This document shows, piece by piece, positions 6,819 to 14,834 of a stretch of 38,956 bases of DNA. This DNA comes from Tychonema bourrellyi FEM_GT703 (GTDB lineage: Bacteria > Cyanobacteriota > Cyanobacteriia > Cyanobacteriales > Microcoleaceae): contig NZ_NXIB02000033.1 in the NCBI RefSeq assembly GCF_002412335.2, forward strand, positions 1-38,956, written 5' to 3'. Position 1 is the stretch's first letter. Each line of letters begins with the position of its first letter. The position numbers and the translations under genes were made by a program. Below the pieces are notes generated by a model. That model was not told the origin of the DNA, searched no databases, and saw only the letters and a list, made by a program, of their open reading frames with translations.

Positions 6819-8471
6819 GTGTTCAGCTTAGTTCAAACTACTTCTCGCCAAGGAGAAATCCTAGAAGTCGTCTTCCGCAACGGTTGGGACTACATGAAAA
6901 GCGTCCTCACCGGCCGCAAAACCGACGCACCCAGTCTGCCGCCCCCAGCAGTCCTCCGCAACATCCTGATTGAATTAGGCCCAGTTTTTGTGAAATTGGG
7001 ACAATTGCTGAGTACCCGTCCCGACCTTTTACCCACCGCCTACCTCGACACCCTCTCCTCCCTGCAAGCCGATGTGCCGCCCGTACCCTGGTCAGAAGTA
7101 GAAGTGATTATTCGCCAGGAACTCAAACTGTCGATCGCAGAAACCTTCTCCCAATTTAACACTCAAGCCGTCGCCGCAGGCTCGATCGCCCAAACCCACA
7201 AAGCCACCTTAAAAGACGGCCGCGAAGTCGCCCTGAAAGTCCAACGTCCCGGCATTGATATCATTATTGAACGAGATATTGCTGTCCTCAAAGCCTTAGC
7301 AGAACTCGTTGCCCTCACCGACTACGGCCAACAATACGATATTGTCGCCTTAGCCGAAGAATTTGCGATCGCCCTGCGTGCAGAACTCGATTTCATTCAA
7401 GAAGCCAGCTACACAGAAGAACTCAAACGCAACCTTTCTAAAAGTCGCTGGTTCGACCCAAAACAAATAGTCGTCCCAGAAATTCAGTGGAAATTAACCA
7501 CAAAAAAACTATTAGTAATGGAGTGGCTGGACGGCGTACCAATTTTGTTAGGCGACTTGCAAGGACTTCGCCACAACGGAGATATAGATGCCGAACGCGA
7601 AGAAATTACCACCCTGCTTTCTCGCGCTTTCTTTCAGCAGTTATATATCGATGGATTCTTTCACGCCGATCCACATCCCGGTAACTTATTTTATCTCAAA
7701 GACGGACGCATAGCGCTCCTAGACTGCGGCATGGTTGGTCGATTAGATCCGCGAACTCAGCAGAGTTTGACAGAACTGTTACTAGCAATTGTGGATTTAG
7801 ACGCTCAGCGCTGCACTCAATTAACCTTGCAAATGGCAGAATTTGCTCAGCCTACGAGTTTGGCTAATCTCGAAAACGATTTGGCTAAAATGCTGCGTAA
7901 GTATTACAACGTTAGTCTATCACAAATGAACTTGTCAGAAATATTTTATGAGATGCTGGCAATCACCCGCAAAAATAAAATCCGACTGCCTAGTAACCTC
8001 GGTTTATATGCCAAAACTCTCGCTAATTTAGAAGGTCTAGCGCGCGCTTTCAATCCCAGATTTAACATTATAGAACAGGTGAAGCCGCTGATGACCGATC
8101 TATTTCGGCGTCAGTTATTTGGAGAAGATCCGGTGCAAGCTTTGCTGAGAACTGCGCTGGATCTGAAAAGTTTATCTCTGCAATCTCCGCGACAGTTGGA
8201 AGTGCTTTTAGACCGAGTTACTTCGGAAACTTTGAAGTGGAATTTGACGGTGAAAGAAATCGATCCGCTGCGTCGCACTTTGGGGGATGCTGCGAATCGA
8301 CTTTCTTTTAGTATTGTGGTGGGTTCGCTGATTGTGGGGGCGGCAATTATTTCTTCTAATTCTCAAACTGCTCAGTTATCTTTTTTGAGTAATGGTTTGT
8401 TTGCAACGGCGAGTTTTTTGGGTTTGTGGTTAATTGTGAGTATTTTGCGATCGGGGCGTTTGCGGGGATGA
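6819..8471 (+). CDS. UbiB/ABC1 (AarF) protein kinase-like family protein
   Basis: 550 residues from a GTG start with GGAGG four bases before it. I prefer this start because VFSLVQTTSRQ resembles the N-terminus I recall for cyanobacterial relatives, while the longer ATG start at 6777 lies in a repeat. Family features are present: the KxGQ motif in FVKLGQLLSTRPDLLP, the Ala-rich loop AAGSIAQTHKA, KVQRPG, HADPHPGNLFY and the DxG-like LLDCGMVG. Two hydrophobic helices close the protein. UbiB-family members are atypical ATPases that support quinone synthesis or lipid handling; in cyanobacteria and plastids several paralogues act on plastoquinone and tocopherol metabolism. Which role this copy has cannot be read. 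Confidence 0.9.
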   Translation: MFSLVQTTSRQGEILEVVFRNGWDYMKSVLTGRKTDAPSLPPPAVLRNILIELGPVFVKLGQLLSTRPDLLPTAYLDTLSSLQADVPPVPWSEVEVIIRQELKLSIAETFSQFNTQAVAAGSIAQTHKATLKDGREVALKVQRPGIDIIIERDIAVLKALAELVALTDYGQQYDIVALAEEFAIALRAELDFIQEASYTEELKRNLSKSRWFDPKQIVVPEIQWKLTTKKLLVMEWLDGVPILLGDLQGLRHNGDIDAEREEITTLLSRAFFQQLYIDGFFHADPHPGNLFYLKDGRIALLDCGMVGRLDPRTQQSLTELLLAIVDLDAQRCTQLTLQMAEFAQPTSLANLENDLAKMLRKYYNVSLSQMNLSEIFYEMLAITRKNKIRLPSNLGLYAKTLANLEGLARAFNPRFNIIEQVKPLMTDLFRRQLFGEDPVQALLRTALDLKSLSLQSPRQLEVLLDRVTSETLKWNLTVKEIDPLRRTLGDAANRLSFSIVVGSLIVGAAIISSNSQTAQLSFLSNGLFATASFLGLWLIVSILRSGRLRG

Positions 8472-8565
8472 ATGGAAAAATCATATGTTGTTTTAATTAA
8501 ACTTTAGGAGTTCTCCCACAGGTTTCGGTTTGCTGGCTGACCAGCCATCTACTTCTAAAAATGTA

Positions 8566-8603
8566 TTGACAAGATTAGATCATTATGTGTATAATCTATA
8601 GGA
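8566..8603 (+). promoter_or_regulatory. Consensus sigma-70-type promoter before the riboswitch
   Basis: A perfect TTGACA (8566-8571) and a perfect TATAAT (8590-8595) are separated by 18 bases. Transcription would begin near 8602, about 60 bases before the conserved start of the riboswitch core and about 300 bases before the permease gene. Confidence 0.75.
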
Positions 8604-8629
8604 CATATTAAAAAGTCAAGCCTAATCTA

Positions 8630-8818
8630 ATGTTACACGATCGCACAAAATCGTGTCACTAGAGCGGAGGAACCAATTTTCGGGGCGAATCTCTAGAGAA
8701 TTAAGAGCCAAAATTAAAAATAACATCGTAATTTTTAATTTTTTAGAGAAGGACATCTCTCAGTCCTAGCCCGTCAGCTAACTTCGCAGGCATTGAGTAG
8801 AGACTGAAGAGTCAACTT
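8630..8818 (+). promoter_or_regulatory. c-di-AMP (ydaO/yuaA-type) riboswitch
   Basis: The conserved blocks of the ydaO/yuaA element appear in order. AGAGCGGAGGAACCAA is at about 8661-8676, GGGGCGAATCT at 8682-8692, and CCTAGCCCGTCAGCTAAC with TTCGCAGGC at 8765-8791. Between them is a variable arm: a long AT stem (AAAATTAAAAA against TTTTTAATTTT, about 8710-8742) that takes the place of a variable helix. The RNA class binds cyclic di-AMP and usually lowers expression of genes for ion, osmolyte or cell-wall functions. The leader continues ~90 bases to the ABC permease start, which has its own GAGGA site. I see no clear terminator, so the expression platform is unresolved. Confidence 0.9.
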
Positions 8819-8907
8819 TCTTTCACTAGATAGTTTGCCCTCGTCGGTGTCTCCGGTTGGTATTGTTCAGTATTTCTTGTACCGCCCCTGACTCTGAGGA
8901 AAATTAA

Positions 8908-9753
8908 ATGTTTATTCAACTTAACTTATCGGCGATCGCAATTGCTGGAGTTGCAGCTTGGAAGCGGGCAAAACCCGCTATCATCCGAGATGCTGTATTG
9001 TTGCCTGCGGCGGGTTTTTTAGGTATTCTCATCCTGTGGTGGATTATTGCCAGCTTCAAAAGCGATTTGATTCCCACTCCCTATCAGGCGTTAATCGCTA
9101 ATTTGGATTACATATTGCATCCATTTTACCAGCGGGGCCCAGGAGATTTAGGTATTGGCTGGCTGTTGATCGCAAGTTTGCGACGGGTGTTGCTGGGATT
9201 TTTGCTGGGTGCGATTGTGGCTATTCCCGTGGGATTTTTGATCGGGATGTCGAAACCAGCAATGATGGCCCTAAATCCGCTAATCCAAATCTTCAAACCA
9301 GTATCGCCCCTAGCTTGGCTACCAATAGCGCTATCGATTTTCAATCTAGCAGATCCTTCAGCGATTTTTGTAATATTCATTACGTCTTTGTGGCCGACAA
9401 TGATTAACACAGCCCTCGGAGTTTCTAGCGTTTCCAAAGATTATCTGGATGTGGCGCGAGTGTTAGAAATGTCGCAATGGCGACGGATTACAAAAATAAT
9501 TTTGCCTGCAAGTTTGCCTTATATTTTTACTGGTTTGCGGATTAGTTTGGGGATTGCTTGGCTAGTCATTGTGGCGGTAGAAATGTTGACTGGTGGCGTG
9601 GGAATTGGCTTTTTCGTGTGGGATGAATGGAGTCGTTTAAATCTGAGTTCGGTATTTCTAGCCGTGTTTGTGATTGGTATAACTGGTTTGGTGCTTGATT
9701 GGGGAGTTGGCAAAATTCAAGAGTTGGTGACGCATCGATCGGTAAATAGTTAG
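8908..9753 (+). CDS. ABC importer permease, nitrate/bicarbonate/sulfonate type (NrtB/SsuC-like)
   Basis: A 281-residue inner-membrane protein with about six hydrophobic segments (roughly residues 32-50, 85-110, 130-165, 205-230 and 245-268). The BPD_transp_1 coupling loop reads YLDVARVLEMSQWRRITKIILPASLPYIFTGLRISLGIAWLVIV, matching the EAA motif with its conserved Gly. The family imports nitrate, bicarbonate, taurine or sulfonates with a binding protein and an ATPase, both of which follow on the same strand. The start has GAGGA 8 bases upstream. It is the first gene after the c-di-AMP riboswitch, so the whole importer is probably under second-messenger control. The substrate cannot be told. 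Confidence 0.9.
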   Translation: MFIQLNLSAIAIAGVAAWKRAKPAIIRDAVLLPAAGFLGILILWWIIASFKSDLIPTPYQALIANLDYILHPFYQRGPGDLGIGWLLIASLRRVLLGFLLGAIVAIPVGFLIGMSKPAMMALNPLIQIFKPVSPLAWLPIALSIFNLADPSAIFVIFITSLWPTMINTALGVSSVSKDYLDVARVLEMSQWRRITKIILPASLPYIFTGLRISLGIAWLVIVAVEMLTGGVGIGFFVWDEWSRLNLSSVFLAVFVIGITGLVLDWGVGKIQELVTHRSVNS

Positions 9754-9761
9754 TAGGAATT

Positions 9762-9876
9762 GGGCATAGGGCATAGGGCATAGGGCATTGGGCATTGGGC
9801 ATTGGGCATTGGGCATTGGGCATTGGTAACAACTACTTTCGGAATCAACTGTCAACTGTCAACTGTCAACTGTCAT
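9762..9876. repeat. Two heptad tandem repeats between permease and binding-protein genes
   Basis: GGGCATA/GGGCATT units of seven bases are repeated about nine times (9762-9826). Then TCAACTG units of seven bases are repeated four times (9846-9876). They split the importer operon with a 151-bp gap. They look like the short tandemly repeated repetitive (STRR) heptamers known from cyanobacteria. Confidence 0.88.
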
Positions 9877-9904
9877 TAGTTAACAGTAATTAGTCAAATG
9901 AAAT

Positions 9905-11335
9905 ATGAGTGATAGTTTTTTTCAGGAATGGAAGCGACGAGAGTTTTTGCAAGGAATGGGTTCGGCGGCGGTGGGATTGGCTTTATCGGGTTGTGGAGTT
10001 AGCGCGGATCGATCGGCAAAAGGACTTACCGAAGAGGCTTTAGCCGTCACACCAGTCGTCAATTCCCAAACATTAGAAAAACCCAATTTAACTATAGGAT
10101 ATGTCCCTGTTAATGACTGTGCACCATTTGCGATCGCCTGGAAGAAAGGCTTTTTCCGCAAATATGGTTTAAACGTCACACTCAACCGCGAAGCAAGCTG
10201 GGCTACCTCCCGCGACGGCGTGATCTTCGGGCGACTTGATGCTTCCCCAGTCGTATCCGGCGCAGTCACAAACGCCCGCATTGGCGCAGAAGGAGCGCGC
10301 CACGCACCTCTGTGTGCAGCCATGACAATTCATCGCCACGGCAACGCGATGACGATGAACAAAGCAATGTGGGATTTTGGTTTGCGCCCCTGGCACGAAT
10401 ACAACGGCAATATTGAAGAATTTGGCAAACAATTACGAGCTTTTTTTGATAGTCAACCGGCCGAAAAGAAGGTTTGGGCAGTTGTACTCAGTTCTGCTAT
10501 TTACGAATATTTTGTTCGTTATATATCTGCCGCTGCGGGTGTCGATCCATTCAAAGAATTTCGGGTAATTATTGTGCCTCCACCTCAAATGGTAACTAAT
10601 ATGAGGATGGGTGAAATGCAGGCTTATATGGTGGCAGAACCTTGGAATACACGGGCAATTCAAGGTAATATGGGTGTCGGGTTTACCTTCGCGCAAGGCA
10701 AGGAAGTTTGGCAGGGACACCCCGATCGCGTTTTGGGAGTTATGGAATCGTTCATTGACGAAAACCCGAAGACTTATTACTCGCTGGTTAAGGCAATGGT
10801 GGAAGCTTGTCAGTATTGTAGCAAGCCGGAAAATCGCAGCGAAATAGCGCTGCTGCTGACAGAACGCTCCTTTACGGGGGCTAAACCGAAAACAGGGGCG
10901 ATCGATAAATTTACACGGCCGGGAATTGTGGGCGACTACAATTACGGTGGGTTTGATGGAAAAGATCGTACAGTGCGATCGGAAGATACAACGATTTTCT
11001 TTGATATCCCCGCCAACTTACCTCAAATATCAGGCAATCATTCAACATTTATGTGGCAATCTCATAGTATTTGGTTGATAACTCAAGCTGCTCGCTGGGG
11101 ACACATTAAAGAGGTTCCCAAAAATGCTGAGGAGTTAGCAAAACAAGCTTGGAGAACGGACCTTTACCGCAAGATTGTTGCTGAAATGGGAATCAATTGT
11201 CCTTTGGAGGATTACAAGATAGAACCTGCGGAGGTGTTTATTGACAAAAAAGCATTCGATCCTAGCAATCCGGTAGGTTATTTGAAGAGTTTTGAAATTA
11301 GAGCCAACCGCCCTAAATCTTTTTTTCAGTCTTAA
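9905..11335 (+). CDS. ABC importer substrate-binding lipoprotein, NrtA/CmpA-like
   Basis: A 476-residue protein. The N-terminus carries twin arginine (RREFLQGMG, residues 11-19) and a lipobox ALSGC with Cys30, so it is likely exported folded and anchored by lipid. The body follows the nitrate/bicarbonate-binding pattern: LTIGYVPVNDCAPFAIAWKKGFF, ARIGAEGARHAPLCAAMTIHRHGNAMTM, MRMGEMQAYMVAEPWNTRAI, and FMWQSHSIWLITQAARWGHI in the C-terminal half. Its partners are the permease upstream and the ATPase downstream. NrtA binds nitrate and CmpA bicarbonate; I cannot identify the specificity-determining residues here. Gene order is permease, binding protein, ATPase, unlike the usual nrtA-B-C-D. Confidence 0.9.
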   Translation: MSDSFFQEWKRREFLQGMGSAAVGLALSGCGVSADRSAKGLTEEALAVTPVVNSQTLEKPNLTIGYVPVNDCAPFAIAWKKGFFRKYGLNVTLNREASWATSRDGVIFGRLDASPVVSGAVTNARIGAEGARHAPLCAAMTIHRHGNAMTMNKAMWDFGLRPWHEYNGNIEEFGKQLRAFFDSQPAEKKVWAVVLSSAIYEYFVRYISAAAGVDPFKEFRVIIVPPPQMVTNMRMGEMQAYMVAEPWNTRAIQGNMGVGFTFAQGKEVWQGHPDRVLGVMESFIDENPKTYYSLVKAMVEACQYCSKPENRSEIALLLTERSFTGAKPKTGAIDKFTRPGIVGDYNYGGFDGKDRTVRSEDTTIFFDIPANLPQISGNHSTFMWQSHSIWLITQAARWGHIKEVPKNAEELAKQAWRTDLYRKIVAEMGINCPLEDYKIEPAEVFIDKKAFDPSNPVGYLKSFEIRANRPKSFFQS

Positions 11336-11365
11336 AGACTGAGATTTTTCGCTTGTTATACCATC

Positions 11366-11492
11366 CCGCCAAGGCGATTAGGATATTTCGGTAACAGAGC
11401 GTAGCGTCGCCCTGAGCGGCTTGGCGGTTGCTATACCATCCCGCCAGGGACTTAAGTCCCTGGCTCATAGCTAAAGTCGGTTGAAACCGACT
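11366..11492. repeat. Palindromic repeat cluster inside the importer operon
   Basis: CCGCCAAG (11366) faces CTTGGCGG (11420). The phrase TATACCATCCCGCCA occurs twice (about 11357 and 11432). A GCCAGGGACT/AGTCCCTGGC palindrome (11443-11464) and AGTCGGTTGAAACCGACT (11475-11492) follow. The last two belong to the family seen at 2378-2427. The ATPase gene keeps its own GAGGAG site downstream. Confidence 0.75.
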
Positions 11493-11562
11493 GCAATATT
11501 TTAGGATTTAGGTAATAGCAAGAAAATTCAATTCACACTTTACTATTTTTGAGGAGAAGACC

Positions 11563-12402
11563 GTGACTCAATTCATTTCTACATCTACCAAAACCAACGA
11601 TCAAGTTAACGGAAAATCTGGCTTTCTGGAAATAGATAATTTGTTCAAGTCCTACAAAAGTGTTGACGGTAAAGAATCTAGTGTTCTCCGAAATATCAAC
11701 TTAAATATTGGAGAAAACGAATTTATTTCTGTAATCGGTCACTCTGGGTGCGGCAAATCTACGCTGCTAAAAATAGTGGCAGGTTTAGAAAAACAAAGTT
11801 CGGGAATGGTGCGACTTGAAGGCAAGGAAATTCGCAAACCAGCGGCCGATCGCATGATGGTATTTCAGCACTATGGATTGCTACCTTGGCTGACTGTACG
11901 GGAGAATATTCGGTTAGCAGTTGATGAAGTTTTGCAAAATCTGAGCCGCCCGGAGAAAATTAGTCTTGTCAACGAACACCTAGCAATGGTAAATTTAACA
12001 TCGGCCGCAGACAAATATCCCGAACAAATTTCAGGGGGTATGAAACAGCGGGTGGGAATTGCGCGGGCTCTGGCAATTAGACCCAAAATGTTGTTAATGG
12101 ATGAACCGTTTGGGGCTTTGGATGCTTTGACTCGTGGCAAGTTGCAGAAACAGGTACTGGATATCTGGGAAAAGCACAAACAAGCTGTCATGATGATTAC
12201 TCACGATGTGGATGAAGCTATCTATATGTCCGATCGCATTGTGCTGATGACAAATGGCCCGGCGGCGACTATCGGGGAGATTTTGTCAGTGCCTTTTTCG
12301 CATCCGCGCGATCGCCAACAGTTGCGGGAAACGAACGAGTATTATGAACTTCGGAACTATGCTTTGAATTTTCTCGATCGCCACTTTACACAAGACGAAT
12401 GA
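11563..12402 (+). CDS. ABC importer ATPase, NrtD/SsuB-like
   Basis: A 279-residue ATP-binding subunit with a GTG start and GAGGAG (11551-11556) upstream. Walker A is GHSGCGKST (residues 59-67). The Q-loop is MVFQHYGLLPW, the signature ISGGMKQRVGIARAL, Walker B MLLMDEPFGALDALTR and the H-loop MMITHDVDEAIYMSDR. The GLLPWLTVRENI and C-terminal ELRNYALNFL parts are typical of nitrate/taurine/sulfonate transport ATPases. It lacks the extra binding-protein-like domain of NrtC. It would power the permease at 8908-9753. The gap of 227 bp holds mobile palindromes. Confidence 0.92.
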   Translation: MTQFISTSTKTNDQVNGKSGFLEIDNLFKSYKSVDGKESSVLRNINLNIGENEFISVIGHSGCGKSTLLKIVAGLEKQSSGMVRLEGKEIRKPAADRMMVFQHYGLLPWLTVRENIRLAVDEVLQNLSRPEKISLVNEHLAMVNLTSAADKYPEQISGGMKQRVGIARALAIRPKMLLMDEPFGALDALTRGKLQKQVLDIWEKHKQAVMMITHDVDEAIYMSDRIVLMTNGPAATIGEILSVPFSHPRDRQQLRETNEYYELRNYALNFLDRHFTQDE

Positions 12403-12408
12403 TATAGA

Positions 12409-12676
12409 GTCCAAAGCAGTGCCGTGTCCCTACCGTGATTAACTGTAGGGACACTCCAAGAGCCCATTGGTGTCAACTTAAGGTCAAACCCAGTCAGAGA
12501 CTGTTGTTTGACTATTAAATCTAGATCCCCCCTAGCCCCCCTTAAGAAGGGGGGGACAAGACTCTTCTCAAAGTCCCCCTTCTTAAGGGGGATTTAGGGG
12601 GATCTAGACTCAGGCAAAAACCAGATTTCCCAAGGCTTTCAGGCTTAAGTTGACACCAATGGGCACTGCCTTGGAC
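12409..12676. mobile_element. MITE-like element, family 1 (TIR ...GCCCATTGGTGTCAACTTAAG), with a nested insertion
   Basis: Inverted ends GTCCAA.GCAGTGCC...CATTGGTGTCAACTTAAG enclose a core with facing C-rich and G-rich arms (TAGATCCCCCCTAGCC... against ...TAGGGGGATCTA). Compared with the copies at 27555 and 38632, the left end is split between CAGTGCC and CCATTGG by about 40 bp containing its own hairpin, GTGTCCCTAC/GTAGGGACAC. No transposase is encoded. The element lies between the convergent ABC ATPase and S9 peptidase genes and could also end both transcripts. Confidence 0.82.
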
Positions 12677-12694
12677 TAATTTCTTGAGTTTTTT

Positions 12695-14713
12695 CTAAAG
12701 ATTTGCGATCGGCACTTCCTCAACCAATTCAGCCAACTCAAACTCAAACACCCGCGAATAGAAATAGAATTCACCATCCAGAGTTCTTTTGATATTTTCA
12801 GCACGCCGAAAACCGTGCTGTTCCCCCTCATAAGCCACATAAGCAACAGGCAAACCTTTTGCCTTCAATGCCTCTACCATCATCTCCGCTTGATTGGGAG
12901 GAACAACTCGATCTTCCAATCCTTGAAAAAAGATTACAGGACAAGATAAACGTTCCGTAAAGTGAATAGGCGATCGGGCTATATACAAATCTTTTCTTTC
13001 AGGATAAGCCCCAATCAATCCATCCAAATACCGCGACTCAAACTTGTGAGTATCCGTTGCCAAAGCCTCCAAATCACTTACCCCATAATAACTCGCACCA
13101 GCCTTAAAAACATCGCGGAAAGTCAGAGCGCATAGAGTTGTGTATCCCCCTGCACTACCACCAGCGATCGCCATTCTATTCCCATCAACTAAACCGCTAT
13201 CAGCTAAATATTTAGCACCATTAGCACAATCATCAACATCCACAATTCCCCAACTATCTTGCAGTCTTTTTCTGTATTCTCGGCCGTAACCAGTGCTACC
13301 ACCATAATTGACATCCAGGACAGCAAAACCTCGACTGGTCCAGTATTGAATCTTCAAACTCATGCTGCTAGAAGTCGCAGCAGTGGGGCCGCCATGACTT
13401 TTGACCACAAGCGGTGGTTTTTCAGTTGCAGGGGCTGTGAAGTCTTGATTTTGCGGTGGATAGAAGAAACCGAAGGCCGTCAAACCATGTTCTGTCGGAA
13501 ATGCGATCGCGGTAGGTATTGACAGATAGCCCCTGTCAATAGTTAAATTAGTCGATCGACGCAATACATCTAATTGACTTGTCGCTAAATTTAGTTCTAC
13601 AATAGCACTAGATTCAGTTGGCGAACTTGCCAGAAAAACCACTCTTTCTCCTCCTGCTTTTACCGAGGATATATCAGTGTAAGGTGTTTCAATTTCTGTC
13701 AACTGTTTTGTGACTAAATTGACAGTTGCTAGATACCACTTACCTTGTTGATTGTAAGTACAAACAATCTTGCTTTCCGAAACAACCGCATAGGTAGACA
13801 TCCCAAACACCCACTGAGGAACACCAAATTCAGCAGCCATTTCACACAGCGGTTCTATTCCAGCTTCCCCCCTTACTAAGGGGGGATTGAGGGGGGTTCC
13901 AGCCTCCCCCCTTGCTAAGGGGGGATTGAGGGGGGTTCCAGCCTCCCCCCTTTGGGGATTGAGAGGCGTTCTATAAATATTCCACCAATTCGACTTATCA
14001 GAAACAAAATACAAAACTCCATCCGGCGACCATTCCGGTTGAAAAATCGACTCTTCCAATCCACCAGAAACTAACTGTTTTTCCCCTAAACTACCGTCAG
14101 CATTAATTGCCGCTACCCACAATTCAGTTCCATCCCAAGGCATATTCGGATGGTTCCAACTAATCCAACACAAGCGAGAACCATCAGGACTCAAACGCGG
14201 GGAAGCATAAAAATCATTCCCCTCCGTTAAAATCCGAATATCTTCACCATCAGCTAAATTAATACTAACAATAGTATTGACAGATTCACCTTCCTCTGTA
14301 TGGTCTTCGCGCACACAAATCAGGCGATTTCTTTCCCGATCGACGATGCCATCAGCATACCGACAATTAACCGCAGGCGTGAGAGGTTCTGGGTGAGAAT
14401 CTAATGCTTGACAATAAATGCGCTGGTCGGCAAAATGAGAAAAATATACCACACCCCTAGCAACAGCAAAGGAAGCGCCACCGTACTCGTGAACGCGAGT
14501 ACGAACATTAAAAGGTGGCGGAGTCACATCGCTGATGGTACCGTCGGGAGTGCGTCGTACAATGACGCTTCTTCCTGCTTCCGAAGGTCTGCCTTCTACC
14601 CAGTAAATGTCATCACCGTCGATCGCAACTTGTCCAAGTCCTACAGTTCCCGAAACAATTAAATCTGAGGTGATTGGCGATTTCCAAGAGCCGTAAGGTG
14701 ATATTGTGTTCAT
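12695..14713 (-). CDS. S9 family (prolyl oligopeptidase/acylaminoacyl-type) peptidase
   Basis: A 672-residue serine peptidase of the alpha/beta hydrolase fold. The N-terminal ~400 residues are a beta-propeller with repeated phrases such as [13 protein letters not shown] and [21 protein letters not shown]. The catalytic domain follows with [12 protein letters not shown], the nucleophile Ser520 in [10 protein letters not shown], the acid Asp601 in QGLEDRVVP and the base His633 in GEQHGFRR, all in the usual order. It probably trims peptides in the cytosol; no signal peptide is seen. Odd feature: the propeller carries a repeat-derived segment of about 37 residues encoded by 13860-13970. Divergent from glgA. 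Confidence 0.93.
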   Translation of the reverse strand: MNTISPYGSWKSPITSDLIVSGTVGLGQVAIDGDDIYWVEGRPSEAGRSVIVRRTPDGTISDVTPPPFNVRTRVHEYGGASFAVARGVVYFSHFADQRIYCQALDSHPEPLTPAVNCRYADGIVDRERNRLICVREDHTEEGESVNTIVSINLADGEDIRILTEGNDFYASPRLSPDGSRLCWISWNHPNMPWDGTELWVAAINADGSLGEKQLVSGGLEESIFQPEWSPDGVLYFVSDKSNWWNIYRTPLNPQRGEAGTPLNPPLARGEAGTPLNPPLVRGEAGIEPLCEMAAEFGVPQWVFGMSTYAVVSESKIVCTYNQQGKWYLATVNLVTKQLTEIETPYTDISSVKAGGERVVFLASSPTESSAIVELNLATSQLDVLRRSTNLTIDRGYLSIPTAIAFPTEHGLTAFGFFYPPQNQDFTAPATEKPPLVVKSHGGPTAATSSSMSLKIQYWTSRGFAVLDVNYGGSTGYGREYRKRLQDSWGIVDVDDCANGAKYLADSGLVDGNRMAIAGGSAGGYTTLCALTFRDVFKAGASYYGVSDLEALATDTHKFESRYLDGLIGAYPERKDLYIARSPIHFTERLSCPVIFFQGLEDRVVPPNQAEMMVEALKAKGLPVAYVAYEGEQHGFRRAENIKRTLDGEFYFYSRVFEFELAELVEEVPIANL
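13860..13970. repeat. In-frame tandem repeat inside the S9 peptidase gene
   Basis: Two complete 39-bp units (13860-13898 and 13899-13937) and a third of 33 bp (13938-13970) each hold facing CCCCCC and GGGGGG arms. Read on the coding strand they give a 13-residue unit close to [13 protein letters not shown]. Since 39 and 33 are multiples of three, the frame survives. The unit looks like a mobile GC-rich palindrome and has no counterpart in the usual peptidase fold. Confidence 0.9.
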
Positions 14714-14834
14714 ATAGTTGAAGCAGTTGTGTTTTTAGAACAAATAAATTTATATTTGCATTTTACAGTAAGATTGTGCCACTACCGATTTAAACTTAAT
14801 CTAGACTAACTATCTTAAGGAACACAAAAAAATA

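Noticed and set aside
8472-8907. NtcA site (GTA-N8-TAC) before the nitrate-type importer
   Set aside because: No good match seen by eye near the promoter; control appears to rest on the consensus promoter and riboswitch.
9762-9876. Possible CRISPR array
   Set aside because: Units are seven bases with no spacers; these are simple heptad repeats. No cas genes are present.
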